From assembly GCF_009792235.1 (NCBI RefSeq), contig NZ_CP046973.1:2666001-2730000 (forward strand): a stretch of DNA of 64,000 nucleotides. Direction: 5' to 3'. The position numbers were made by a program, and so were the translations under genes. The notes beneath the pieces were generated by a model. That model was given only the letters and a program-made list of their open reading frames with translations, did no database searches and was not told the origin of the DNA. The stretch comes from Microcystis aeruginosa FD4 (GTDB lineage: Bacteria > Cyanobacteriota > Cyanobacteriia > Cyanobacteriales > Microcystaceae). Shown piece by piece: positions 1 through 9,068 of the stretch (positions are counted from its first letter, which is position 1; each line of letters opens with the position of its first letter).

Positions 1-600
1 ATGACCCATCGTCGCGACCCCATTTACTTAACCACTTTTAGCGGTCGTCCTCCCAAGGAAGAAGCGATGATGGCTATCGCTCTTAATCGTATTTATACGC
101 CGATTTTGCGGCAACAGGTGTCGGAAATCAGGGATTTTTTCCTGCCGATGGAGGCTTTAAGCTATAAAGCGGCGATTATCTCCATTGATAAAGCCTATCC
201 CGGACAAGCGCGGCGAGCGGCCTTAGCTTTTTGGAGTGCCTTACCCCAGTTCACCTATACTAAATTTGTCATCGTCGTCGATAAGGAGATTAATATTCGC
301 GACCCCCGGCAAGTAGTTTGGGCAATTAGTTCTAAAGTGGATCCGGTTCGCGATGTGTTTATTCTCCCGGAAACCCCCTTTGATAGCCTCGATTTTGCCA
401 GCGAAAAGGTCGGTTTAGGGGGGAGAATGGGAATTGATGCCACGACAAAAATGTATCCTGAAACCGACCACGAATGGGGGGAACCTTTGGAGTCGGATCC
501 GGCCATGGCGGTCAAGGTTTCCCAACGCTGGTTAGAATACGGTTTAATCGATATTAATTTACAAGAAGTGGATGCCAATAAGTTTGGCTACGAAATGTAG
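1..600 (+). CDS. ubiD: UbiD-family decarboxylase, C-terminal part (cut by window start)
   Basis: These 199 residues match the C-terminal end of UbiD-type prenylated-FMN decarboxylases, which are usually about 500 residues long, so the methionine at position 1 is internal and the true start lies upstream. In cyanobacteria such enzymes are linked to decarboxylation of the prenylated 4-hydroxybenzoate precursor of plastoquinone. Family-like stretches include FVIVVDKEINIRD, the acidic VDPVRDVF segment, and the closing HEWGEPLESDP followed by a tryptophan-containing helix. The gene is convergent with the ndh operon. The exact substrate cannot be told from this fragment. Confidence 0.8.
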   Translation: MTHRRDPIYLTTFSGRPPKEEAMMAIALNRIYTPILRQQVSEIRDFFLPMEALSYKAAIISIDKAYPGQARRAALAFWSALPQFTYTKFVIVVDKEINIRDPRQVVWAISSKVDPVRDVFILPETPFDSLDFASEKVGLGGRMGIDATTKMYPETDHEWGEPLESDPAMAVKVSQRWLEYGLIDINLQEVDANKFGYEM

Positions 601-645
601 ATTTAACCGACTAAATAGTCAATAGCTTATCTTGTCCCTAAATCT

Positions 646-681
646 CAAAAAAATCGGGCTAGAAATATCTTCTAACCCGAT
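646..681 (-). terminator. Intrinsic terminator downstream of ndhCKJ
   Basis: A 12-bp stem with one mismatch (ATCGGGCTAGAA against TTCTAACCCGAT) is preceded on the plus strand by a run of seven A. Read on the minus strand this is a hairpin followed by a T-run, placed about 130 bases after the ndhJ stop codon. Confidence 0.7.
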
Positions 682-814
682 AAGTGGTCGGACAAAAGTA
701 AAGTTAACCGTGGGAGTCAGGAGTCAAGAGTGAGCAAGAATTGCCAGAATTACATTTCTTAAGACAGACGACAGAATTTATGTCCGACTACTTATTACTG
801 ATTAAATTCTCGAC

Positions 815-1318
815 TTAGTAAGCGTCCTGTAGTTCGTAGAATTCGGGAGAAACGTAGTCTTTGCGTAGAGGCCAACCTACCCAATCTTCTGGCATTAAAA
901 TCCGTTTCAGGTGGGGATGTCCTTCATAAATAATGCCGAACATATCATAACTTTCTCGTTCTTGCCAGTCAGCTGCTTTCCAAATCCAGTAAACCGAAGC
1001 AACCCGGGGATTATCTCTGGGAAGAAAGACTTTTAAGCGCACTTCCACGGGACTATCGACATTATCGGTTACTTTGACCAGATGATAGAAACTAACTAAT
1101 TCTTTCCCCGGTCCCAAATCGTAAGCACCCTGACATTGGAGATAATTAAAGCCATAAGCGTATAAAGCAGTGGCCAGAGGAATTAAAAAGTCTGCTTCTA
1201 CTTTAATCAATTCCACACCACTATGGTCAGCTTCTAAAGCTTGATGCTCAAAACCATTTTCGCTTAACCAAATCGAAGTGGGGCCAGCTTGCACAATAGC
1301 TGTCGTTTCTTCAGTCAT
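815..1318 (-). CDS. ndhJ: NAD(P)H-quinone oxidoreductase subunit J
   Basis: The 167-residue product is the NdhJ (NuoC-like, 30-kDa) subunit of the hydrophilic arm of the thylakoid NDH-1 complex, which takes part in respiration and cyclic electron flow around photosystem I. The family signature is visible near the C-terminus: a tryptophan-rich segment, then ERESYDMFGI and the GHPHLKRILMPEDW stretch. The length is normal for cyanobacteria. The ATG directly abuts the ndhK stop codon, indicating co-transcription and probable translational coupling in an ndhC-ndhK-ndhJ operon. Confidence 0.97.
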   Translation of the reverse strand: MTEETTAIVQAGPTSIWLSENGFEHQALEADHSGVELIKVEADFLIPLATALYAYGFNYLQCQGAYDLGPGKELVSFYHLVKVTDNVDSPVEVRLKVFLPRDNPRVASVYWIWKAADWQERESYDMFGIIYEGHPHLKRILMPEDWVGWPLRKDYVSPEFYELQDAY

Positions 1319-2062
1319 TTAGATTTCTTCCTTTTGTTTCGTGGTCAAAAGAGCGGGGGGAACAGGCATACCGGTGGCTTCTAGCAACTCTTTCGGAGGT
1401 GCTTGACGGGTGGCCGATTGCAGATATTTACCCGTAAGAATCGGTTCCGTGGCCTGCATTTTGTGGGTAGTGCTGTAATAACGATTGGTTTGCTGGAGGA
1501 CAGTCCCACGTTCTTGAATAGATTCGTTAGCGACTTTTTTCCGCAGTTTAATAATCGCGTCGATAATCGCTTCCGGACGGGGGGGACAACCGGGTATATA
1601 GACATCCACGGGGATAAGCTTATCTACCCCTCTAACTGCGGTGGTGGAGTCACTGCTGAACATTCCCCCCGTAATCGTACAGGCACCCATGGCGATCACA
1701 TATTTAGGTTCTGGCATTTCTTCATACAGACGCACCAAAGCGGGGGCCATTTTCATGGTAATTGTACCGGCAGTGATGATTAAATCGGCTTGCCTGGGAC
1801 TAGAACGGGGAACTAAACCAAAGCGATCGAAATCAAAACGGGAACCAATCAAGGCTGCGAACTCGATAAAACAGCAAGCTGTACCGTATAGCATCGGCCA
1901 AAGACTTGACAAACGCGCCCAGTTATACAGGTCATCAACGGTAGTGAGTATGACATTTTCCGATAAATCCTGGGTAACTTTCGTGCGTTCGATGGGATTG
2001 AGGATTTTTTCGCTTTGTTGTTCGATAATTTGCTTAAATTCGCTGGTAGGGTTGGGAATCAT
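1319..2062 (-). CDS. ndhK: NAD(P)H-quinone oxidoreductase subunit K
   Basis: The 247-residue protein is the NdhK (NuoB/PSST-like) subunit that carries the terminal [4Fe-4S] cluster N2 next to the quinone site of NDH-1. Visible signatures are the paired cysteines in the TACCFIEF segment, the SPRQADLIITAGT stretch, the cysteine in GACTITGGMF, and the cysteine in YIPGCPPRPEA. The C-terminal extension of about 60 residues after the cluster domain is usual for cyanobacterial NdhK. It lies between ndhC (47-base gap) and ndhJ (no gap) on the minus strand. Confidence 0.97.
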   Translation of the reverse strand: MIPNPTSEFKQIIEQQSEKILNPIERTKVTQDLSENVILTTVDDLYNWARLSSLWPMLYGTACCFIEFAALIGSRFDFDRFGLVPRSSPRQADLIITAGTITMKMAPALVRLYEEMPEPKYVIAMGACTITGGMFSSDSTTAVRGVDKLIPVDVYIPGCPPRPEAIIDAIIKLRKKVANESIQERGTVLQQTNRYYSTTHKMQATEPILTGKYLQSATRQAPPKELLEATGMPVPPALLTTKQKEEI

Positions 2063-2109
2063 CGGGTTATCCTCTCATGAAAAGTCAAAAATCAGGAAAA
2101 TTATGGCCG

Positions 2110-2472
2110 TTATGACCATTCTAAGGCTCCTTTCCGCCAAGCATAGACGAGAGCAACCACAAGGATAGCAATAAAGATCAGTGCCTCTACAAAAGCTAAT
2201 AGGCCCAATTGATTGAAAGCTACTGCCCAAGGGTAGAGAAAGACGGTTTCCACGTCAAAAACCACGAAAACGAGGGCAAACATATAGTAACGAATGTTAA
2301 ACTGAATCCAAGCACCGCCGATCGGTTCCATCCCCGATTCATAGGTAGTGCGTCTTTCTGGACCACCACCACTAGGCCGTAGGACTTTGGAGGCCGTTAG
2401 GGATAGGATTGGTACTAAACTGCAAGCGAGCAGAAATCCTAGAAAATACTCGTAACCTTTGAGGACAAACAC
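2110..2472 (-). CDS. ndhC: NAD(P)H-quinone oxidoreductase subunit 3
   Basis: The 120-residue membrane protein is NdhC (NuoA-like), a small hydrophobic subunit at the junction of the membrane and peripheral arms of NDH-1. It shows three hydrophobic segments, at about residues 8-28, 64-84 and 90-110, the conserved YESGMEPIGGAW motif, and the FDVETVFLYPWA segment of helix 2. It is the first gene of the ndhC-ndhK-ndhJ operon; the 210-base upstream gap should hold the promoter on the minus strand. Confidence 0.97.
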   Translation of the reverse strand: MFVLKGYEYFLGFLLACSLVPILSLTASKVLRPSGGGPERRTTYESGMEPIGGAWIQFNIRYYMFALVFVVFDVETVFLYPWAVAFNQLGLLAFVEALIFIAILVVALVYAWRKGALEWS

Positions 2473-2683
2473 TTGGTTTTTTTCTCCTTATTCGCTATCG
2501 ACAGGGAAAGTTGTCGGCATCTCTATGGCTACTTATTATATAGGCTTTAGCAACCCGTCTCTCTCTCAAAAGCAGCATTGAAGATTGCCAATTCAAAAAT
2601 GAAACGCACGACTCCTCAAGAGTTGACAGAGAAAGGCTCATCAGGTACTGTCTGATCAATACAACAACAAATCAGACCCAAAA

Positions 2684-2900
2684 ATGAGCCGCCAACATCT
2701 TAACATAGAACAAAGAAACTTGCTCTACGAACTTAGTCAAGAGGGAAATTTATCTCAACAGCAAATGGCCGTCTTGCTCGGATGTCATCAAAGCACAATA
2801 TCACGAGAATTAAGAAGGAATCAAAGTTCCCTCGGCTGCTATCTACCTGACACAGCACAAGCTAAAAGCGAGACTCGCCCCAAAAACGCCAAACAACCCT
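2684..2900 (+). pseudogene. IS30-family transposase, N-terminal remnant
   Basis: About 70 codons from the ATG match the N-terminal helix-turn-helix of IS30-type transposases: the MSRQHLNIEQRNLLYEL start, then MAVLLGCHQSTISRELRRN. The frame continues to 3010, but everything after position 2900 is antisense to the ISL3-like element that starts there, so the remainder of the 108-codon frame is a junction artefact. The catalytic DDE domain is absent, and no IS30 sequence resumes on the far side of the ISL3-like element. Confidence 0.8.
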
Positions 2901-4322
2901 GGCTCTTCGTTACTCTTTATGCTAAATCAACAGCCAAAATGCCAAGACAACATACTTCTAACCCAAAAATTCCGAAAGTTTCTCAAGCCATAGCCTCGCC
3001 GTTTTATTAGTTTAAGTTTATTGTTGATTCCCTCGACTACCCCATTCGTTGTCCTTCGCTCGAAATAACTAATGATTTCTCCAAACCAGTTTCTGATTGT
3101 TTGACAACTCTTGGTAAAAACACTGGAGGATTTGACCAACCATTCCGAGATGGATAGCAGTCCTTCTCTCGGATTCTTTGAGGTTTCGTACATCCTTCTG
3201 AATTCTTCCTTTAATTCGTGCATCTCTTTCAAATTTGCCCAATTTTCTTTGATAGCTTCTAGTTTGATTTTTTGGGGTTCCGTTAAATCTTCTTCATTTT
3301 TCAACCGACTATATTTACTTCGCTTTAAAACTTCTAGTTTTGCTTCTTTTTCCGCTTTCTGTTTTTTATTTTTCTGCGCTTCTACGGCTCTTTTTTCTGC
3401 TCTTCTCTGTTCGTCTAACTCCTGATTAATTTGTTTCATGACATGGAATATATCGGCGACTACCTCGGCCGATGGCATCAATTCTTTCACCAAATTTTTA
3501 TAGGACAACCAAAGAGCTATGCTGACTTCTTCAATTGGCTCTAACACCTCTTTTCCCTAGTCTGTAAGCGTTTTCCTCAACTCAAGAGTGTGTTCGCTTC
3601 TCTAGAATAGCTATTAGTTTTCCCGTATCTAAATTTACTAAAACTGCACAGTATTTTTTTGTCCTTTGACTAGAGCGATTTCATCAATTCCTAGTCTTTT
3701 TAATTCCGATAAGTCTGGCTCTGTAATTTCTTCGGCGATGTCCTCTAACATTCTTTGAATCTCTTCTTCCGTTACGTCATTTCTTCGACTAACATTTAAA
3801 ATATCTCCTTCTTTTAATTGTTCGAGTATATTTTCGGCTAGTCTTTTCGTATAGGTTCGTTTACTGGCGACAAAATCTAACTCTTCACTAAAGGGTTTTC
3901 GACAATTATTGCACTTAAATTGACGACGATTAACTTGTAGGTACACTGGTTGTCCTGAGATTGGTAAATCTTTGACTAAATGTCGATGATTTTGGTGTAG
4001 TTTATCGCTCTCTAACCCACAACGAGGACAGGTCGCTTTTTGATTTTTCGATTCGACTGGTCAAACTATACCGATATTTTCTAGGTGTCGATAGCCTTGA
4101 ATAGAGGTTCCTTCTAGGTTCAAAAATTTGTCAAGTATCATAAGTAAAATACTCGGGTTTTTGGCTATTATATCAAATCTTAACTCGATTGTCTATCTTT
4201 TGGTATTAACCAGTTTGTGTCTTAAGTCTTTTCCTATATGGATTTCAGCTACTTTTGGGCGTAGGCGCTCTCATCGAATTTTATTTTAAGTTAATTATTT
4301 GCATAACAAATTCCGAAGAGCC
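2901..4322 (-). mobile_element. ISL3-family insertion sequence, decayed copy 1
   Basis: The element starts with GGCTCTTCGTTACTCTTTA and ends with the complement of GGCTCTTCGGAATTTG, the typical ISL3 terminal inverted repeat. Its transposase reads on the minus strand and is broken. The flanking 8-mers, ACAACCCT and TAAAATTT, do not match, so no target duplication is left and one flank was probably deleted or rearranged. A second, shorter copy in the opposite orientation lies at 15572-16627. Confidence 0.85.
2927..4141 (-). pseudogene. ISL3-family transposase pseudogene
   Basis: The reading frame starts at 4141 and meets a TGA after about 26 codons. It continues through a zinc-ribbon part (CPRCGLES, then CNNCRKPF), shifts frame near 3650 where a T is missing compared with the copy at 15572-16627, and shifts again near 3560-3590. 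The last 206 codons (2927-3547) carry the coiled, lysine- and glutamate-rich part and the closing RRTTNGVVEGINNKLK motif of ISL3 transposases. At least three lesions make it non-functional. Confidence 0.85.
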
Positions 4323-4482
4323 TAAAATTTTCAACCAGGACTTTAAGACTTAATATCAAGAAATGTTACCTTTGTCACCAGTGTTAGGGAGCGGGCAGAA
4401 TTATAGTCTGACAGCCAAGGAGAGATTCAGGTTATAATGGAAAATGCTGTCTTTACAGGTTAAATCTTTTTCGAGAAACCCC

Positions 4483-4785
4483 ATGGCAAAAAAATCGATG
4501 GTAGAACGCGAGAAAAAACGCGCTCGTCTCAGACAAAAATACGAAGCTAAACGGACGGAACTAAAAGAACAATTCCGTACCGCCGAAGATTTTGAAGAAA
4601 AACTGGCAATTCACCAAAAATTACAGGAATTACCCCGCAATAGCGCCCCCAGTCGTCACCGCAACCGTTGTTTAGCGACCGGCAGACCGAGAGGATACTA
4701 TCGCGATTTTGGTTTATCCCGCAACGTTTTACGGGAATGGTCCCACCAAGGTCTCTTACCAGGTGTGGTCAAGTCTAGCTGGTAG
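4483..4785 (+). CDS. rpsN: 30S ribosomal protein S14
   Basis: The 100-residue product is the long, zinc-free (C-minus) form of S14, a protein of the small-subunit head. It begins MAKKSMVEREKKR and contains the family signature RNRCLATGRPRGYYRDFGLS followed by LREWSHQGLLPG. The frame opens upstream at 4444, but the ATG at 4483 gives the conserved N-terminus and is chosen. It stands alone between an IS relic and the convergent pnp gene and has its own terminator. Confidence 0.96.
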   Translation: MAKKSMVEREKKRARLRQKYEAKRTELKEQFRTAEDFEEKLAIHQKLQELPRNSAPSRHRNRCLATGRPRGYYRDFGLSRNVLREWSHQGLLPGVVKSSW

Positions 4786-4815
4786 TCAGAAACAATATCT
4801 AGGGAAACTACCGGG

Positions 4816-4852
4816 ATAGAGGCGTGGTTTTTGCGTCTCTATTGCTGTTTTT
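4816..4852 (+). terminator. Intrinsic terminator of rpsN
   Basis: An imperfect stem (ATAGAGGCGT against GCGTCTCTAT) around a T-rich loop is followed by TGCTGTTTTT, about 30 bases after the rpsN stop codon. Confidence 0.55.
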
Positions 4853-4867
4853 AGGTAATTTTAGCGA

Positions 4868-4896
4868 TAAAAAAACCCTCGATCGAGCGATCGAGA
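4868..4896 (-). terminator. Intrinsic terminator of pnp
   Basis: The palindrome CTCGATCGAGCGATCGAG at 4878-4895, read on the minus strand, is followed by a run of seven T. It lies about 25 bases after the pnp stop codon. Confidence 0.75.
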
Positions 4897-4920
4897 GTTA
4901 ACCATGAACAAAAAATTTAC

Positions 4921-7074
4921 CTAGACTACAGTAGCAGCCTTACGGGCAGCGGCGGCCTCATCGGGATGAATACCGAGACGGGTGAGATTGAGACGACCTT
5001 TACTATCGATCTCCCGTACCTTGACTAACACCTCATCCCCCACGGCCACTTCATCCTCGACCTTACCGACGCGTCCCTCGGCCAATTGGGAAATATGGAT
5101 CATTCCCTCTTTCCCCGGCAAAACTTCCACAAAAGCGCCGATTTGGATAATGCGAGTCACGCGACCGAGATAAACCTCACCCTCATTGAGTTTGCGGGTC
5201 ATATTGTAGATCAGTCGTTTAGCTTTTTCGGCCTGTTCCCCATCGGTGGAGGAAATGGTGACAGTCCCATCGTCATCGATGTCGATTTTCGTGCCGGTCT
5301 GTTCAGTAATCCCTTTAACCGTCTTACCACCTGGCCCGATGACTAACCCGATCAGATCCGGATCGATCTTGATCGTCAATAACCGGGGTGCGTGGGGAGA
5401 TAATTCCGTGCGCGGTTTTTCTAGGGTCGCTAACATCTTTTCTAGGATATGTTTGCGGGCCGGTAAAGCTTGTTCGATCGCCTTGGCCACCACTTCCAGG
5501 GTTAAACCGGGGATTTTCATATCCATCTGGAGAGCGGTGATGCCAGAATCAGTGCCAGCCACCTTAAAGTCCATATCTCCCAGAAAATCCTCGATACCCT
5601 GGATATCGGTCAAAATCCGCACTTCTTCCCCTTCTTTAATTAAACCCATGGCCGCACCGCTAACGGGTTTTTTCAGGGGAACACCGGCATCCATCAGCGC
5701 CAGGGTAGAACCGCACACGGAACCCATGGAGGTGGAACCATTAGAAGATAGGACTTCCGACACCACCCGCAGCACATAGGGAAACTCCTCCTGGGGGGGA
5801 AGGACAGGTACGATCGCCCTTTCCGCTAAAGCACCGTGACCGATTTCTCGACGGCCGGGAGAACGCATGGGACGGGTTTCACCGACGGAAAAGGGTGGGA
5901 AATTGTAGTGATGAAGATAGCGTTTTTCGTCTTCGGGATGGAGGTCGTCCCCCAAATCCTGAGCATCACCGGGGGTGCCAAGGGTGGCGATCGAAAGCAC
6001 CTGGGTTAAACCGCGATTAAACAAACCGCTACCGTGAACCCGACGGGGTAAAACTCCCACCCGGCAAGAAATCGGCCGTACTTCGTCCAGTTTGCGACCA
6101 TCAACCCGCACCCCATCCTCGATAATTTGGGCGCGCATCAGTTTTTTGGTCAGATCCTTGAAGAGATTACCGATTAACTTCGGTTCTTCCAGCGTTGGAG
6201 CTTTTAAGGGAGCTTCATCGGGGAGAGCGGTTATCGTTTCCTTGAGCCGATTTTCGATCGCCTCTAATTTCTCATCCCGTTCGGTTTTGCTGAGGGTAAA
6301 CTGACAGAGAATCTGTTTAATTTCCTCTTTAGCTTGTTCTTTCAGGAAATTCTGCACAGTTTCGTTTACTGCCGGTGCTTCTCGGGTGACGAGGGGAATA
6401 CCCAACTGATCGATCAATTCCCGTTGAGCGCTGATCAGGTCGCGGACCGCTTCATAACCAAAATCGATCGCCTCAATAATATCCCGTTCCGGTAACTGAT
6501 TGGCTCCCGCTTCGATCATCACCACCCCTTCGGGACTACCGGCCACCACTAGATCCAATTCTCCGTTATGGATTTCCTTGTAGGTGGGATTGATGATAAA
6601 TTCATCCCCTAGTAAACCGACGCGCACCGCTGCCATCGGCCCTTGGAAGGGAATCCCTGCCAACATAACCGCCACGGAAGCTCCAGTAACGGCCAAAACA
6701 TCTGGGGGGACTTCCTCGTCCATCGAGAGGGTTGTAGCGACCACCTGAATATCATCCCGTAGCCAACTGGGGAATAGAGGCCGCAGGGGGCGATCAATCA
6801 AACGACCAGTCAGAATTGCTTTTTCCGGGGGACGACCTTCACGACGCAAAAATCCTCCCGGAATGCGGCCGGCAGCGTATAATCTTTCTTCGTAATCAAC
6901 GGTTAAGGGCAAGAAATCTACTCCTTCTCTGGCTTTGGCTGTGGTTGCTGTCACTAAAACCGCCGTTTCTCCCGATTGGATCAGAACACTACCGCCAGCT
7001 TGGGGGGCTAAAAGCCCTATTTTTAGTCGAATATCCCTGCCATCAAAGGATATTGACTTGTCAAACTCTTCCAT
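4921..7074 (-). CDS. pnp: Polyribonucleotide nucleotidyltransferase (PNPase)
   Basis: The 717-residue protein degrades RNA 3' to 5' by phosphorolysis and can add heteropolymeric tails in cyanobacteria. Visible order: a first RNase PH domain (residues about 10-145), a helical linker, a second RNase PH domain (about 320-550) with the GRREIGHGALAERA motif and GSVCGSTLALMDAG, a KH domain with IGPGGKTVKGI, and a C-terminal S1 domain starting GEVYLGRVTRI. The length is normal. It is convergent with rpsN, and its own terminator lies directly downstream. Confidence 0.98.
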   Translation of the reverse strand: MEEFDKSISFDGRDIRLKIGLLAPQAGGSVLIQSGETAVLVTATTAKAREGVDFLPLTVDYEERLYAAGRIPGGFLRREGRPPEKAILTGRLIDRPLRPLFPSWLRDDIQVVATTLSMDEEVPPDVLAVTGASVAVMLAGIPFQGPMAAVRVGLLGDEFIINPTYKEIHNGELDLVVAGSPEGVVMIEAGANQLPERDIIEAIDFGYEAVRDLISAQRELIDQLGIPLVTREAPAVNETVQNFLKEQAKEEIKQILCQFTLSKTERDEKLEAIENRLKETITALPDEAPLKAPTLEEPKLIGNLFKDLTKKLMRAQIIEDGVRVDGRKLDEVRPISCRVGVLPRRVHGSGLFNRGLTQVLSIATLGTPGDAQDLGDDLHPEDEKRYLHHYNFPPFSVGETRPMRSPGRREIGHGALAERAIVPVLPPQEEFPYVLRVVSEVLSSNGSTSMGSVCGSTLALMDAGVPLKKPVSGAAMGLIKEGEEVRILTDIQGIEDFLGDMDFKVAGTDSGITALQMDMKIPGLTLEVVAKAIEQALPARKHILEKMLATLEKPRTELSPHAPRLLTIKIDPDLIGLVIGPGGKTVKGITEQTGTKIDIDDDGTVTISSTDGEQAEKAKRLIYNMTRKLNEGEVYLGRVTRIIQIGAFVEVLPGKEGMIHISQLAEGRVGKVEDEVAVGDEVLVKVREIDSKGRLNLTRLGIHPDEAAAARKAATVV

Positions 7075-7159
7075 GTAAAGTTATATTCCTTTCTTTCACT
7101 TTTCTCTGTGCTGTGGCAATCCTAGCATTTTTTGTACCCCTTTCCGACAGGTTTAGTAT

Positions 7160-7254
7160 TCAGTGATCAGTTATCAGTGATCAGTTATCAGTGATCAGTT
7201 ATCAGTGATCAGTTATCAGTGATCAGTTATCAGTGATCAGTTATCAGTTATCAG
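7160..7254. repeat. 14-bp tandem repeat array (TCAGTGATCAGTTA type)
   Basis: About six nearly perfect copies of a 14-base unit lie upstream of pnp. The same short words (TCAGTGATCAG, ACTGATAACTG) recur singly or in small clusters elsewhere in the window, for example 8864-8960, 27440-27480, 30655-30705, 46790-46875, 49905-49940 and 50230-50290. There are no spacers, so it is not a CRISPR array. Confidence 0.9.
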
Positions 7255-7326
7255 CTTTTTTCTCCCTGCTTCCATCTCCCATCTCCCCCGCAACGCGCAC
7301 GAAGTGGTCTCCCCACTACCCCACTA

Positions 7327-7445
7327 CCCCACTGATAACTGGTTACTGGTCACTGATAACTGAAAATACTCCCCACTACCCCACTGATAACTGGTTACTG
7401 GTCACTGATAACTGAAAATACTCCCCACACCCCACACCCCACACC
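7327..7445. repeat. 52-bp direct repeat followed by a CCCCACA tract
   Basis: A unit reading CCCCACTGATAACTGGTTAC and on to ACTGAAAATACT occurs twice in tandem with a 52-base period (from 7327 and 7379). It is followed by repeated CCCCACAC words up to about 7445. No coding potential is seen. Confidence 0.8.
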
Positions 7446-7762
7446 CCACTTTTAAACAGGATTTAAGATTACTTGCTCAAACTGTCCAAAAAATGATAGC
7501 TTCGGATATAGGAATAATCTGGTTAAGAAAAAAATGTCTTCCCTTGCCGCTTGCTGGCCCAAAAATATTTCTAAGTATTAGCAAAACTGACTGACTCTCA
7601 GCAGTTGAGCGGGATTTTTCCTAGCTCGAAGAACTCCAGACAAAGAAAATTAAGACAATTAAAAGGATTGCGTCTCTATTATCTGTCAGACGCTTCTAAT
7701 CCAGTGAATTTGCGGGTTATCTTCAAATTAACCCCGTTTAACCCTATTGGTGGCTATCGATT
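7446..7762. other. Leader region of prfA, no gene seen
   Basis: This 317-base stretch holds no convincing reading frame on either strand and no tRNA-like fold. It should contain the promoter and 5' leader of prfA. No clear sigma-70 hexamer pair was identified by eye. Confidence 0.4.
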
Positions 7763-8863
7763 ATGGCTGAAAGTTATTTACTAAACAAACTGCAATCTGT
7801 AGAACAGACCTACAAAGAATTAACCCGTCGTCTAGCGGATCCCGATGTCACCGGTAATCCGGGTGAATTACAGCGTCTGGCCAAATCCCGCGCTTCCCTA
7901 GAGGAAACGGTCAACACCTACGAAATTTGGCAAAAAAGTCAAGAGGATTTAATCGGTGCGAAACAAATCTTCAAAGAATCCGCCAGTGATCCCGAATTAC
8001 GCGAAATGGCCGCCCTAGAAGTGGCAGAATTAGAGGAAAAAATCGCCACTTTGGAAGACCAATTAACAATTCTGCTGCTACCCCGGGATCCCCTCGATGA
8101 AAAGAATATCATGCTAGAAATTCGCGCTGGGACTGGCGGTGATGAGGCCAGTATTTGGGCGGGGGATTTAGTGCGTTTGTACTCAAAATATGCCGAAACT
8201 CAAAACTGGAAAGTTAGCCTTTTGAGTGAATCTCCGGCGGATATGGGAGGATTTAAAGAGGCAATTTTAGAGATTAAAGGCGATAACGTCTATAGTAAGC
8301 TGAAATTTGAGGCGGGAGTCCATCGGGTGCAGCGGGTTCCCCTGACGGAAGCGAGTGGTCGCGTCCACACTTCCACCGCTACCGTGGCGATTATGCCAGA
8401 AGTGGACGATGTGGAAGTGCATATCGATCCCAAGGATATTGAGTTAACCACGGCTAGATCCGGGGGGGCAGGCGGTCAAAATGTCAATAAAGTGGAAACT
8501 GCGGTCGATTTAATCCATAAACCCACGGGAATCAGGGTTTTCTGCACCGAAGAGCGATCGCAATTGCAAAACCGGGAACGGGCCATGCAGATTCTCCGGG
8601 CGAAACTGTACGATATGAAGTTACAGGAACAACAGGAAGCGGTCAGTTCCATGCGGCGCTCTCAGGTGGGAACCGGTTCCCGTTCGGAAAAAATTCGCAC
8701 CTATAACTATAAGGATAATCGTCTCACCGATCATCGCTTAAATCAGAATTTTTCCCTCGATCGCATTTTAGATGGCGACATCGAAGGGGTGATCCAATCC
8801 TGTATCGCCAAGGATCAACAGGGAAAACTGGCGGAATTAGCCGCTGCCCAAGAGACAGCTTAA
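7763..8863 (+). CDS. prfA: Peptide chain release factor 1
   Basis: The 366-residue protein ends translation at UAA and UAG codons. The peptidyl-tRNA hydrolysis motif GGQ is at residues 237-239 within ARSGGAGGQNVNK. The stop-codon recognition tripeptide is of the RF1 PxT type (P193-L-T195 in RVPLTEASGR), which separates it from RF2 with its SPF tripeptide. The N-terminal coiled domain spans about residues 5-105. The length is normal. It stands between repeat-rich spacers and is convergent with tal. Confidence 0.97.
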   Translation: MAESYLLNKLQSVEQTYKELTRRLADPDVTGNPGELQRLAKSRASLEETVNTYEIWQKSQEDLIGAKQIFKESASDPELREMAALEVAELEEKIATLEDQLTILLLPRDPLDEKNIMLEIRAGTGGDEASIWAGDLVRLYSKYAETQNWKVSLLSESPADMGGFKEAILEIKGDNVYSKLKFEAGVHRVQRVPLTEASGRVHTSTATVAIMPEVDDVEVHIDPKDIELTTARSGGAGGQNVNKVETAVDLIHKPTGIRVFCTEERSQLQNRERAMQILRAKLYDMKLQEQQEAVSSMRRSQVGTGSRSEKIRTYNYKDNRLTDHRLNQNFSLDRILDGDIEGVIQSCIAKDQQGKLAELAAAQETA

Positions 8864-9060
8864 TCAGTGATCAGTGACCAGTGATCAGATTTTAGTTTTC
8901 AGTGAAATAGTATTAAGTGGCAAGTTCAGAGCTTTCTTTTCACTGATTACTGATTACTGGTTACTGTTCACTATTCACAACAAAAAGCTACCCACTCCCT
9001 GCACTTTCCCCACCGGTGCGTGAGTGCGGGTGGGGACTGATGCTGGTTCGTTCAACTCAC
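8864..9060. repeat. Short dispersed repeats and a GC-rich hairpin between prfA and tal
   Basis: The convergent spacer holds TCAGTGATCAGTGACCAGTG-type words at 8868-8890 and CACTGATTACTGATTACTGG at 8940-8960. A GC-rich inverted repeat, CCCCACC at 9008-9014 against GGTGGGG at 9029-9035, could act in termination of tal, although no T-run follows it. Confidence 0.55.
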
Positions 9061-9068
9061 GACTAATT

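Noticed and set aside
1403..2168. Long plus-strand frames opposite ndhK
   Set aside because: They are shadows of the well-supported ndhK gene on the minus strand and have no family features.
5086..5779. Plus-strand frames up to 177 codons opposite pnp
   Set aside because: They lie wholly inside pnp, and their codon pattern is the complement of a conserved protein.
7160..7254. Possible CRISPR array
   Set aside because: The repeat unit is 14 bases with no unique spacers, so it is a simple tandem repeat.
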